In this document: positions 23,521 through 32,063 of the stretch, piece after piece
How positions within the stretch are numbered: position 1 is the first letter of the stretch
Layout: each line of letters starts with the position of its first letter
Assembly: GCF_946404245.1 (NCBI RefSeq)
Contig: NZ_CAMJCX010000017.1
Span: 1 to 32,570 of the forward strand
Origin: an uncultured Methanobrevibacter sp.
GTDB lineage: Archaea > Methanobacteriota > Methanobacteria > Methanobacteriales > Methanobacteriaceae
Length of the DNA stretch: 32,570 bases
Direction: 5' to 3'
Program-made: the position numbers and the translations under genes
The notes under the pieces: model-generated
Seen by the model: only the letters and a program-made list of their open reading frames with translations
Databases searched by the model: none
Told to the model about the DNA's origin: nothing

Positions 23521-23841
23521 AATTATTCCTCATAAATAATAATCTAATTTATATTTGATTTTATGAATATATAAATATGAATGTATTAAAAAAATGATGA
23601 TTTTTTATTAAAAATTAAAATTATACCAATCTAAAAATAGACCTTGCAAAAAAATATCCAAAATTCTTATTTTTAAAAAATAAACGTTTTCACTAATAAT
23701 AAACAATGTTTAGCCATTAAAACAATTTTAATTGAAAAATAAACAAAGATTAAAATTATTTTACTTTGGCATGAAAATATTTAAATTAATGATTTTACAT
23801 AATATAATATTACTATAAACTAGGATTGGAATTGGGATAAT
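23521..23841. other. divergent AT-rich promoter region
   Basis: These 321 bp hold the dapL promoter (TATA near 23566-23573, minus) and the promoter of the membrane protein gene (AT runs near 23778-23815, plus). I see no gene, operator copy or stable hairpin in the middle part. Confidence 0.45.
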
Positions 23842-25485
23842 ATGAACGGACTTACTATATTACTTTGGGTAACAATTTTTATACTTGGTGCAATTGCCAT
23901 CATTGCAGTTAAATTGCACTACAGAGGCACAGAATTGGAAAAAGATGAAAATTCTATCATACCTACCGATGCCATAGATGGGTTGATATCCTTTGGTCAG
24001 GAAAAAATTTCAAACAGTAATAATAATCCTAAAAGTCTTTCCCCTCAATCTTACAATACTTATGATTATCCAATTGAAGAGGTTGTCGAAGAGAAATACG
24101 ATATTTATGAAGCTCCTAAAGCTGAAAATAACTCCTATGACAACGCCGAATATGAATCTCAAAATCAAGTACTGATAAATTATAAAAATGAAGTTGAAAA
24201 GTTCCAAGAACCAATGACTCAAAGCCAGGTTGAAATTATGACTCAAGATAACGAAAAACATGAATTAAAAGATTTATTCACTATTGATGAACTCATTAAA
24301 GAATCCAAAAGAAAAGATAGTGAAAGAGAAAAAGAAGCACAGCAAATTAGTAAAGATGATGACGATTTAACTGAAATTAAAGAAAGCATCAGAAGAAGAA
24401 AAGAAAATGAAGATGTCGAGGATAGTCTCATTGAAGAAATCTTAGCTGATGATGAAATCGGAGAAATTTTAAGTTCAGAAGAAATTGTTGAAGAAAAATC
24501 CGAACCAACCATCCAGGACATCATTAATGAAAGTGAAGCAAAAGCAGAAGAAAGCATCGAAGAAGAGACTGTTGAAGAAGCTCCTGAAGAACCAACAATC
24601 AAAAACATAATTGAAGAAACTGCAGAAGAAGAAACTGTTCAAGATGTTTTAAACGTTGAAGAGGAAGTTGAAAAAGAAACAGCAGCTCCAAGCGAAATTG
24701 AAGCACCTTCACAAAAAGACATTGCAGAAGCAATTGACAACGCTTCACAAGAAATTGAAGAAAATGAAATCGAAAGCATTTCTGAAAGTGACAATATCAC
24801 TGATGTATTATTAAATTCAGAACAAGAATCTGAAGAAGAAATCATTAAGGAACCTGTTTTAAAATCACCAACTAAAATTGATGATACAAAAACTGAAGAT
24901 CTCAGTGCTCCAATTGATGACAGTAACTTAAATGAACCGGTTAACGAATTGGATTACAGAAACGATTTGGCTAAAATCACAAACACAATCAAAGGTTCAA
25001 AATTATTCCAAGACGTTAAAGAAAGATTAAGAGGAGAACCTGAAGAAATTGACCCAATCGAAGATTTACAGGAATCCTACATCAGAAACGTTAATGAATA
25101 TGAAGAGGAATATGATGAGTACGCACCAATCATCAATGAAACCCATGATGAATTCGGTGAAATCTACGAACCTGAATCAGACTATGATCAAGTCATTAGA
25201 GAAGAAAACACACGTAGACTAATGAATAATTCCGGAATTATTCCTGAACCTGAACTAGCTAAACCAAAAATGGAAACTATTAAATCCAAACCTTCAAGAG
25301 AGAACATAAAAATGCAATTAGGCAATGCGGATGTAGTTCTTAAAAAAGGTGATGAAATCATTTTCAAACATGATGGAGAAACATACTCCAGCCAAGTTTA
25401 TGCTATTAACGGCGACGACATCTCTGTTAAATACAGAGGAAAAAATATCACTATTAAAACAGAGGACATCAAAAAAATATATTAG
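23842..25485 (+). CDS. membrane-anchored acidic protein with C-terminal small beta domain
   Basis: This 547-residue protein has a single N-terminal membrane segment (LTILLWVTIFILGAIAIIAV, about 4-23). A long Glu-rich, low-complexity region follows (about 60-480), with imperfect repeats such as EEETVEEAPEEPTI and EETAEEETVQDVL. The C-terminal domain of about 55 residues (from NADVVLKKGDEIIFK to the end) looks like a small beta-barrel (SH3/KOW-like) by its alternating pattern. The anchor is at the N-terminus, and whether the acidic region lies in the cytoplasm or outside cannot be told. GGGATAAT precedes the ATG. The terminator overlaps the stop codon. I do not recognise the family. Confidence 0.75.
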   Translation: MNGLTILLWVTIFILGAIAIIAVKLHYRGTELEKDENSIIPTDAIDGLISFGQEKISNSNNNPKSLSPQSYNTYDYPIEEVVEEKYDIYEAPKAENNSYDNAEYESQNQVLINYKNEVEKFQEPMTQSQVEIMTQDNEKHELKDLFTIDELIKESKRKDSEREKEAQQISKDDDDLTEIKESIRRRKENEDVEDSLIEEILADDEIGEILSSEEIVEEKSEPTIQDIINESEAKAEESIEEETVEEAPEEPTIKNIIEETAEEETVQDVLNVEEEVEKETAAPSEIEAPSQKDIAEAIDNASQEIEENEIESISESDNITDVLLNSEQESEEEIIKEPVLKSPTKIDDTKTEDLSAPIDDSNLNEPVNELDYRNDLAKITNTIKGSKLFQDVKERLRGEPEEIDPIEDLQESYIRNVNEYEEEYDEYAPIINETHDEFGEIYEPESDYDQVIREENTRRLMNNSGIIPEPELAKPKMETIKSKPSRENIKMQLGNADVVLKKGDEIIFKHDGETYSSQVYAINGDDISVKYRGKNITIKTEDIKKIY

Positions 25486-25517
25486 AGTTATTTAAATAAC
25501 TCTCAATTTCTTTTTTT
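25484..25517 (+). terminator. intrinsic-type terminator after the acidic membrane protein gene
   Basis: A 20-bp perfect inverted repeat (AGAGTTATTTAAATAACTCT, 25484-25503) overlaps the stop codon and is followed by TTTCTTTTTTT. The opposing gene at 25545 ends 28 bp further on. Confidence 0.75.
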
Positions 25518-25544
25518 ATATTTAAATTATAAACAATCCTCATT

Positions 25545-26048
25545 TTAAACAATTTCATTAATTACATTCAATTTGTCACATTGAATCATTACTATTTTTC
25601 CATCAACAACATAATCAAAATAATATCTTGGATGAGTGTTTTTAACCAAACCAGATGATTCGGTTGCTGATTCATTCTTAAATATTCCCTGAACGCCATT
25701 GATTGTTTTTTCCTGAAAGCTTCCATCATTTAAGAGATTTATATCAACATTTTCACCCAAATCATATACAGTTATATCAAGCAGCAGAATATCATTTTGA
25801 TGAAATGTTCTCTGCTCTTTAATAGCTTTATGATTTAGGATTTCCACATCACATCTCAAATCAGAGGAATTTTCATCTTCAAGAAATCCCCAGGATATTG
25901 GAAAGTCAATACCATTAATGTTAATGTCCCTAGGCCCATCAAGATGAAATTTATCGAGAGATGGAGTGGGACTAGCTTGATAATACATGAACAGCACAAC
26001 CAGACTCAAAATAAAAAAGGTTATGCAAAAAACAGTTTTTTTATTCAT
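25545..26048 (-). CDS. hypothetical membrane-anchored or secreted protein (167 aa)
   Basis: I do not recognise this protein. The N-terminus MNKKTVFCITFFILSLVVLF is a hydrophobic signal or anchor, followed by a probably extracellular domain of about 140 residues with mostly beta character (DININGIDFPISWGF, TINGVQGIFKNES, YYFDYVVDGKIVMIQC). There is no cleavage site I would trust. It lies 29 bp downstream of the gene at 26078 and is probably in the gltX operon. Confidence 0.7.
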   Translation of the reverse strand: MNKKTVFCITFFILSLVVLFMYYQASPTPSLDKFHLDGPRDININGIDFPISWGFLEDENSSDLRCDVEILNHKAIKEQRTFHQNDILLLDITVYDLGENVDINLLNDGSFQEKTINGVQGIFKNESATESSGLVKNTHPRYYFDYVVDGKIVMIQCDKLNVINEIV

Positions 26049-26077
26049 TTTATCAGCAAAAAAAGAGATTAGAAGAA

Positions 26078-26551
26078 TTAATTGGATTCTTCTTTGTTTA
26101 ACTTATAACTTCCATTTTCAACTATATATTTTGGAACAATTATCTTAAGGGAACGAATAATGTTTAAATAAAAGTCATCCAGTTCCCTATCCGCATAAGG
26201 ATAAGTATATTCAAAAATATACAGGTTACTGTCTTCGACATATAAGAATTCATTGCGGCGAAGCTCATTTTCACCATCGGAAAATGATGAAACGATCATA
26301 TAGTAAATGTCATCATTGATGGCTAGAAAATCTGAAGTAATCAAATTAATTTTATCTTGATTGCCAATATTCTTTTCAATGTCTTCACGAATTTCCGGAA
26401 GGCCTACCAATGTAGGAGTAGTTGAAAATTTAATGGACATTGGTATTTTAGTATTTACCAGATACATGTCATTAAATTCATCTTTTGTAGCTATTGGCTC
26501 AAAATCTTTAGGCATTTCAAGTGTTACATAACCGTTTGAAAACAATGTCAC
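26078..26551 (-). CDS. hypothetical protein (157 aa)
   Basis: I do not recognise this protein. The likely start is the GTG at 26551, four bases after GGTGAT; a GTG at 26560 directly after the gltX stop is the alternative. The sequence (VTLEMPKDFEPIATKDEF, PMSIKFSTTPTLVG, YLNIIRSLKIIVP) suggests a small beta-rich fold. The pattern resembles archaeal proteins of the PsbP/DUF1795 type, but I cannot confirm this. It is tightly linked to gltX upstream and to the membrane-anchored protein downstream. Confidence 0.68.
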   Translation of the reverse strand: MTLFSNGYVTLEMPKDFEPIATKDEFNDMYLVNTKIPMSIKFSTTPTLVGLPEIREDIEKNIGNQDKINLITSDFLAINDDIYYMIVSSFSDGENELRRNEFLYVEDSNLYIFEYTYPYADRELDDFYLNIIRSLKIIVPKYIVENGSYKLNKEESN

Positions 26552-26560
26552 TGAAATCAC

Positions 26561-28231
26561 CTATTTATGTGCATAGTAGAATATTAACTCATCATCTTTG
26601 ATTTCATCCAAACGAGCAAATCCTACCCTTTCAAATTGAACTACATCGCCGACAGATAAGTCGCTGAGTGCGCTTTCACCTAAACCGGATTTAACAGATG
26701 CGTCATCCATCACTATTTTAACATTGACATTTTCTTCCACAGGAACCCATTGGATGATTCTTGCTTTAGCTTCCCTTGCATCTTCAAAGGAAGTGGAGTG
26801 ATAGGTTACGTCCTCACCGTTAATGTCAACATTTACAGCATCCATCAATCTGAATAGTCCATCCTTAATATCAGAAGCGGCTAAGTATGCACTACCATCA
26901 AATGGCAGGTGTCTGTTTCCCCTATCCAAATGGTCTGCATGAAGCGGCCTTTCAATATCAACTTTACCGTCTTCATAACCGTCAACAGTGACTTTTACAG
27001 GGTCTTCGCAGAAGAAGTACCTGTTGGCTACTGGTTCCAGGAAGTTACGGTTTAACCCGTAAATCTTTTTCCAGCTGATAGCTGAATCAGCCATTTTTAC
27101 GCCCATTTCAGTGATTAAATCATAAATTGTTCTTGGGTCGATTCCACGTCTTGCAATAGCCCTGAGGGTTCCGAGTCTAGGGTCATCCCATCCGGAGTAA
27201 GTGCCGTTTTCAATTCCCTCTTTTGCTTTGGAAGTGCTTAATGCAATGTCTTCCATTTTTAATCTTCCATAGTGGATATATTCAGGCACATCCCATCCCA
27301 TATGGTCATATAGGTATTTCTGTTTTTCAGTGTTTGCAAGGTGGTCTTTACCTCTCAATACATGAGTCAGTCCCATCAGATGGTCGTCCACTGCAACAGA
27401 GAAGTTCATCATAGGATATATTCTGTATTTTGTTCCTAAACGAGGGTGTTCCTCATCAACCAACCTCATTGCAACCCAGTCACGGATTGCAGGGTTTTTA
27501 TGTGCAATGTCAGTCTTTACTCTTAACACTGCTTCACCAGCTTCCATTGTGTCGAACTTTTCCCATAACTCCAGGTTTTCCTCTACGGAGTTGTCCCTAC
27601 ATGGGCAGGGTTTGCAGTTGTCCTTAAGCTCCTTGAATGTTGCTCCGTCACAGGTGCACATGTATGCTGCGCCTTTTTCTATCAATTGGCGAGCGTAATC
27701 ATAATAAATGTCAAATCTGTCTGATTGATAAATAATTTCATCAGGTTTGATTCCTAACCATTCCAAGTCTTCCGGAATCATTTCATAAGCAGGTTCAAAG
27801 ACCCTTTTAGGATCAGTATCTTCAATTCTTAAAATTAATTTTCCGTTATGTCTTTTTACATATTCAGCATTTGGAACAGCTGCTCTTGAGTGTCCAATAT
27901 GAAGTGGTCCACTTGGGTTTGGAGCGAATCTCAATACGATGTTTTCATGTGTTCCAGGAAGTTCCTGAAGACCTACTTCTTTTGCTTTAGGTTTTTTATC
28001 TTCAACTTCAACACCATATTTTTCCATTTCAGCTGCTTGTTCCTCTGGAGTTAAAGCATTGACTTTCGCTACAATTTTACCAGACATAGGACCGATTTCT
28101 TTAGCTTTGCTTCTGAGTTCAGGTTCATTTGCCATGATTGAACCCATTACAGCACCGGGATTTGCACTTCCCTTATGTTTTGCTGCATTGAGTAAAGCAT
28201 GTTTATAAATAATCTCTTCTAAATCATTCAT
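26561..28231 (-). CDS. gltX: glutamyl-tRNA synthetase (archaeal type)
   Basis: This 556-residue enzyme attaches glutamate to tRNA-Glu. In organisms without GlnRS it also charges tRNA-Gln for later amidation, which applies to methanogens. The class I HIGH motif is in RFAPNPSGPLHIGHSRA, and the KMSKS equivalent is ALSTSK. A beta-barrel anticodon domain follows, as in the archaeal/GlnRS-like subfamily, and an N-terminal helical extension of about 95 residues precedes the catalytic core. GTGATGAT lies just before the ATG. TATA-like sequence on the minus strand near 28300-28290 is shared with, or overlaps, the divergent promoter of the TPR gene. Confidence 0.95.
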   Translation of the reverse strand: MNDLEEIIYKHALLNAAKHKGSANPGAVMGSIMANEPELRSKAKEIGPMSGKIVAKVNALTPEEQAAEMEKYGVEVEDKKPKAKEVGLQELPGTHENIVLRFAPNPSGPLHIGHSRAAVPNAEYVKRHNGKLILRIEDTDPKRVFEPAYEMIPEDLEWLGIKPDEIIYQSDRFDIYYDYARQLIEKGAAYMCTCDGATFKELKDNCKPCPCRDNSVEENLELWEKFDTMEAGEAVLRVKTDIAHKNPAIRDWVAMRLVDEEHPRLGTKYRIYPMMNFSVAVDDHLMGLTHVLRGKDHLANTEKQKYLYDHMGWDVPEYIHYGRLKMEDIALSTSKAKEGIENGTYSGWDDPRLGTLRAIARRGIDPRTIYDLITEMGVKMADSAISWKKIYGLNRNFLEPVANRYFFCEDPVKVTVDGYEDGKVDIERPLHADHLDRGNRHLPFDGSAYLAASDIKDGLFRLMDAVNVDINGEDVTYHSTSFEDAREAKARIIQWVPVEENVNVKIVMDDASVKSGLGESALSDLSVGDVVQFERVGFARLDEIKDDELIFYYAHK

Positions 28232-28356
28232 TTAATCATCACAATTTAATCAATTCTATAAAAATAAGCAATATTATTTATTTATTTAAAAATATATAAA
28301 TATAGTGAGAGTAGTTATAAAAAAAATTGGAGCTTGAAAAAAATTAGGTTGATATA
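28232..28356. promoter_or_regulatory. divergent promoter region gltX / TPR operon
   Basis: AATATATAAATATA at about 28289-28302 reads as a TATA box in both directions. GGTTGAT at about 28348-28354 serves the plus-strand start at 28357. Confidence 0.45.
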
Positions 28357-29361
28357 ATGAGTGAGCATATCTCAAAAGCAAAGCAATATATTGAAGAAGG
28401 TAATTTTAAAGAAGCTCTTAAATTAGCTAGAAAACAACATGGGAAGGACGACGTTGAATCTTATTTATCAATTTTAGAATTACTTATTGAAGCTGGACAT
28501 TTGCCTGCCCTGGAAGAGAAAGGAATGTATTACCAGTATTACGACCCAACCCATGACAATGGAGACTATGGTGAGAAATATTTCGATGAGTATCTATCCA
28601 TCCAGCCAAAATCAATCAATGCATTGTGCGATAAAGCAATGTCAAAGTTCAATAAAGGCAAAATTGATGAATCTCTGGAATATATGGATAAAGCCCTTGA
28701 CAAATACAAACCATACTCTAAAATTGAAGAACCAAGATTATCAAAAAAAGAAATCATTATGGCAAGGATTGAACTGCTTGTTCAAGCCAAAAGATATGAT
28801 GATGCACTGAGAAGCCTTAACAACTATGAAAATCAATTCGGTTCCAATCAAAAATCAGATTTATATAAAGGCCAGATGCTTCAAAAAACCGGAAAAAACG
28901 AGGAAGCACTGATATATCTGGAAAAATCCCTCCAGGAAGAGGACACCATAATAGCTTTAAATGCTAAGGGTGATGCATTATACGAACTAAAACGATATGA
29001 TGAAGCGCTGAAAGCATATGACGATTGCATTACCTACGAAAATAAAATTGAAGATGATTTGGAACTGATTACCAATTTTAATTACAAGGCTGCATTTTGC
29101 TGCGTGAACCTTGGGAATAATCAAAAGGCAGTGCAGTACTTAAACAAAACAATAGGCATGCTAAATGAACACGGCAGACTTCCAAAGGACATTGAAGCCA
29201 TTTATCAGAAATGTGCCTTTAAAAAAGATGAACTCATGAGGCACGGCGATGTGGAAGATAAGGAATTCAAGAAAACTAAATTTCTATCAACCAAACATTC
29301 ACTTATCGCATTGGCTATCATTTTAATTTTATATGTTATACTGAAAATGAACGGTTATTAA
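28357..29361 (+). CDS. tetratricopeptide-repeat protein with C-terminal membrane tail
   Basis: This 334-residue protein has repeated helix pairs of TPR type: NFKEALKLARK, GKIDESLEYMDKALDKY, KNEEALIYLEKSLQ, ALNAKGDALYELKRYDEALKAYDDCI, and NLGNNQKAVQYLNKTIGML. It ends in a hydrophobic tail of about 18 residues (HSLIALAIILILYVILKM) with few residues after it, so it is probably tail-anchored with the TPR domain in the cytoplasm. It is the first gene of a four-gene operon; the next start is one base after its stop. TPR domains bind partner proteins, and the partner is unknown. Confidence 0.83.
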   Translation: MSEHISKAKQYIEEGNFKEALKLARKQHGKDDVESYLSILELLIEAGHLPALEEKGMYYQYYDPTHDNGDYGEKYFDEYLSIQPKSINALCDKAMSKFNKGKIDESLEYMDKALDKYKPYSKIEEPRLSKKEIIMARIELLVQAKRYDDALRSLNNYENQFGSNQKSDLYKGQMLQKTGKNEEALIYLEKSLQEEDTIIALNAKGDALYELKRYDEALKAYDDCITYENKIEDDLELITNFNYKAAFCCVNLGNNQKAVQYLNKTIGMLNEHGRLPKDIEAIYQKCAFKKDELMRHGDVEDKEFKKTKFLSTKHSLIALAIILILYVILKMNGY

Positions 29362-29362
29362 G

Positions 29363-30376
29363 ATGAGACTTGGAAAAACTAATTTAGAAGTAAATAAAAA
29401 TGGATTTGGAGCCCTTCCAATTCAGAGATGCACTATGGATGAAGCTGTTGAAATACTTAAAAAAGCTTATGACAACGGAATAAACTTTTATGACACTGCA
29501 CACTTTTACACTGACAGTGAAGAAAAAATGGGAAATGCATTCAAGGACATTCCTCGTGAAAGCATTTACATTGCAAGTAAAACTGCAGCGGAAACACCTG
29601 AAGTTTTCTGGAGTGATCTGGAAACTTCACTTAAAAGCTTGAAAACAGATTATCTTGATTTATACCAATTCCACAACATTTCATTTACTCTTAAAGAAGA
29701 TGATGAACTATACCAAGCAATGCTTGAGGCAAAACAAAAAGGCCTAATCAGACATATCGGAATTACAACCCATAAAATCACATTTGCACATGATGCGGTT
29801 GAAAGCGGACTTTATGAAACCCTGCAGTATCCATTTTCATATTTAAGCGGTGATGAAGAACTGGAACTCGTTGAAAAATGTAAAGATTATGATGTCGGTT
29901 TCATTGCTATGAAGGCAATGGGTGGAGGATTGATTAGTAATTCCAAAGCTAGTTTTGCATACATTAATCAATTTGACAATGTATTGCCAATTTGGGGAAT
30001 TCAAAAGATGGAAGAACTTGATGAATTCCTGTCCTATGATGAAAACACTATTTTAGATGACACCTTAAAAGCAGAAATTGAAAAGGACAAAGTTGAACTT
30101 GGTGAAAACTTCTGCAGAGGCTGTGCTTACTGCATGCCATGCCCTGAAGAAATAAACATCAGCCTATGTGCCAGAATGTCTCTCTGGATTAGGCGTTTTC
30201 CATCAGAGCCATACATGACTGAAGAGTACCAAGAAATGATGGACAACACCTTAAACTGCATGGAATGTTATGCATGTGTCGATAACTGCCCATATGAGCT
30301 TGACATTCCTGAACTATTAAAAGAAAACTATGAAGATTATCAAAACGTGTTATCCGGAAAGACAAAAATTAGATAA
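29363..30376 (+). CDS. aldo/keto reductase with two C-terminal 4Fe-4S motifs
   Basis: This 337-residue protein has the aldo/keto reductase barrel. The catalytic tetrad appears as Asp44, Tyr49, Lys73 and His104 (FYDTAHFY, ASKT, QFHN). The C-terminal third holds two ferredoxin-like clusters: CRGCAYCMPCP, and CMECYACVDNCP. This layout is frequent in anaerobes and suggests electron exchange with ferredoxin rather than, or as well as, NADPH. The substrate is unknown. It sits between the TPR gene (one base upstream) and the acetyltransferase gene (one base downstream). Confidence 0.9.
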   Translation: MRLGKTNLEVNKNGFGALPIQRCTMDEAVEILKKAYDNGINFYDTAHFYTDSEEKMGNAFKDIPRESIYIASKTAAETPEVFWSDLETSLKSLKTDYLDLYQFHNISFTLKEDDELYQAMLEAKQKGLIRHIGITTHKITFAHDAVESGLYETLQYPFSYLSGDEELELVEKCKDYDVGFIAMKAMGGGLISNSKASFAYINQFDNVLPIWGIQKMEELDEFLSYDENTILDDTLKAEIEKDKVELGENFCRGCAYCMPCPEEINISLCARMSLWIRRFPSEPYMTEEYQEMMDNTLNCMECYACVDNCPYELDIPELLKENYEDYQNVLSGKTKIR

Positions 30377-30377
30377 A

Positions 30378-30824
30378 ATGGAAACTGCTTTTACTAATCA
30401 GGACGATGAGAGATTTCTAAATCTTGTAGAAGAATTAGACAAAGGATATTATGAGCGTATTGGTGAGGAACTGTCAAAATATGAAAAATATAATGAGTTC
30501 ACCAAACCTCATGTAGTGATTTTAGCTCTTGATTTGAACAAACCAATTGCATGTGCCAGCTATAGGGTTTGCAGTGAAAAAAATGTGGAATTTAAGAGAG
30601 TTTACGTGAAAAAAGAATATAGGAAAAATGGAATTGCATACAAACTCATTAAACAATTAGAAAGCAATATTGATTCAAGCTACAAATATTCATACATCGT
30701 TACCGGAAAAAACAATTATCCAGCTATAAAATTATATGAAAAATTAGATTATAAAGAAATTCCAAAATTTGGTCAATTTAAAGACGATGAAACTGTAATT
30801 TGTATGAAAAAAGAATTTCGGTGA
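30378..30824 (+). CDS. GNAT-family N-acetyltransferase
   Basis: About 148 residues from the ATG at 30378. A longer frame opening at 30330 overlaps the aldo/keto reductase gene and is less likely. The acetyl-CoA-binding motif A is RVYVKKEYRKNGIAYKLIKQ (Arg/Gln-x-x-Gly-x-Ala/Gly type), and motif B is NNYPAIKLYEKLDYKEI. The acceptor amine is unknown. Its end contains GGTGAT, which is the ribosome-binding site of the next gene. Confidence 0.83.
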   Translation: METAFTNQDDERFLNLVEELDKGYYERIGEELSKYEKYNEFTKPHVVILALDLNKPIACASYRVCSEKNVEFKRVYVKKEYRKNGIAYKLIKQLESNIDSSYKYSYIVTGKNNYPAIKLYEKLDYKEIPKFGQFKDDETVICMKKEFR

Positions 30825-30828
30825 TATT

Positions 30829-31641
30829 ATGAAACAATGTATTGAAAATCCAAATGAAGTTGATTGGAAAGGTTTCTGGGCTGAAAAACTGGCAAATAAA
30901 GTTGACAAGGATTGGGACAAGGCAGCTCCAGGATTTTACAGAAGAACAAAAAAAGAAGACTATAACGATGCACTTTTCTCAAAATTAATTCTTGATAAAA
31001 ACGATACTGTTTTAGATGTTGGATGCGGTGAAGGATCCATCACTATTCCCCTTTCAAAAAAGGTTAAAAAAGTAATAGGCATTGATTCATCACCGAAAAT
31101 GTTGGAATATCTCGAAAAAAGAGCAAAAGACAATGATGCTGACAATATAGAAACCATTCTAAAACCTATTGAAGAAATCAAATATGATGAGATTGGAGAT
31201 GTTGATGTTGTTGTCTGCTCAAGGTCACTTAATGGAATAGTTCCAATCGATGAAGTATTGCTGGAACTTGACAAAATTGCAAACAAATATGTTTTCATCA
31301 CTATTTTCGGACCTGAAAACAAGAAAATCGAAAAGGACTTCGATAAGGAACTTGGAATAAAAACTGAAGACTTTCCGGATTACAACTACTTTTTCAACAT
31401 ATTGTTTAACCTCGGAATTTATGCCAATATTGAGCGCTTTGACTTGAATAATTATAGGGAATATGACAGTATTGAGGAAGCCGTGGACAACGGAAAATTC
31501 AGGCTTGATTTATACGACGATGCTCAAAAAGAACAGCTTAAAGACTATCTTGAAAGAATACTCACATATAATCCTGAAACTAAAAAATATTATAACGTTA
31601 AAGACAAGGCTGACTGGATAATGATTTGGTGGAAAAAATAG
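30829..31641 (+). CDS. class I SAM-dependent methyltransferase
   Basis: This 270-residue protein has motif I TVLDVGCGEGSITIPL, the ribose contact in VIGIDSSPKML, and VDVVVCSRSLNGIV as motif II. The N-terminal region (WKGFWAEKL, FYRRTKKEDY) and C-terminal WIMIWWKK recall small-molecule methyltransferases found widely in methanogens and clostridia. It is the last gene of the TPR/aldo-keto reductase operon, four bases after the acetyltransferase. It is not closely similar to the methyltransferase at 8077. Confidence 0.85.
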   Translation: MKQCIENPNEVDWKGFWAEKLANKVDKDWDKAAPGFYRRTKKEDYNDALFSKLILDKNDTVLDVGCGEGSITIPLSKKVKKVIGIDSSPKMLEYLEKRAKDNDADNIETILKPIEEIKYDEIGDVDVVVCSRSLNGIVPIDEVLLELDKIANKYVFITIFGPENKKIEKDFDKELGIKTEDFPDYNYFFNILFNLGIYANIERFDLNNYREYDSIEEAVDNGKFRLDLYDDAQKEQLKDYLERILTYNPETKKYYNVKDKADWIMIWWKK

Positions 31642-31647
31642 AGATGA

Positions 31648-31672
31648 TTATTAGATGGAATGCATCTAATAA
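31648..31672. terminator. 10-bp stem-loop after the methyltransferase operon
   Basis: TTATTAGATG (31648-31657) pairs perfectly with CATCTAATAA (31663-31672) around a five-base loop. No T-run follows on the plus strand, but one (TTTTTTCC) follows on the minus strand. It is probably an end signal in a convergent intergenic region; the direction is uncertain. Confidence 0.5.
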
Positions 31673-31731
31673 CCCTTATGATTGACCTATAATTTTCTAA
31701 TTCGCTAAAAAAATGAAGTGATAAAATGAAA

Positions 31732-32061
31732 TTAATCACTTTTAATCATGGTTAAAATCATTTTATACGGACTGTTTTCAGCCTGAAGTGCATGAGGTTC
31801 ATTTGCAGGCATGATAATCATTTCGCCTTTTTTGACAGTGTGTTTTTCACCGGAAATTGTTATTTCAGCTTCACCATCAATAATTTGAACCATTGCATCA
31901 AAAGGAGCTGAATGTTCAGATAAACCTTGTCCTTGATCAAATGCAAAGACTGTTACTGTACCTAACTCCTTCTTGATTATTTCACGACTGACTACGCTAT
32001 CCTTTTGATAGTCCAATAACAACTGAGTATCCAATGCTTTTGCTTTGATATCTTCATTCAT
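31732..32061 (-). CDS. small cupin-domain protein
   Basis: This 109-residue protein forms one cupin barrel. SEHSAPFDAMVQIIDGEAEITISG is a variant of cupin motif 1 with one clear metal-ligand His, and IIMPANEPHALQA is motif 2 with His. GGGAGAA lies just upstream of the ATG, inside the end of the hydroxylamine reductase gene, whose stop codon is two bases away, so the two are an operon. Single-cupin proteins of this size often bind a metal or small ligand. Its link to Hcp suggests a role in nitrosative or oxidative stress, which is inferred. Confidence 0.87.
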   Translation of the reverse strand: MNEDIKAKALDTQLLLDYQKDSVVSREIIKKELGTVTVFAFDQGQGLSEHSAPFDAMVQIIDGEAEITISGEKHTVKKGEMIIMPANEPHALQAENSPYKMILTMIKSD

Positions 32062-32063
32062 AC

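Noticed and set aside
24243-24845. Serine-rich open frames on the minus strand
   Set aside because: They are antisense shadows of the Glu-rich repeats of the plus-strand gene at 23842-25485 (GAA read as TTC/TCT).
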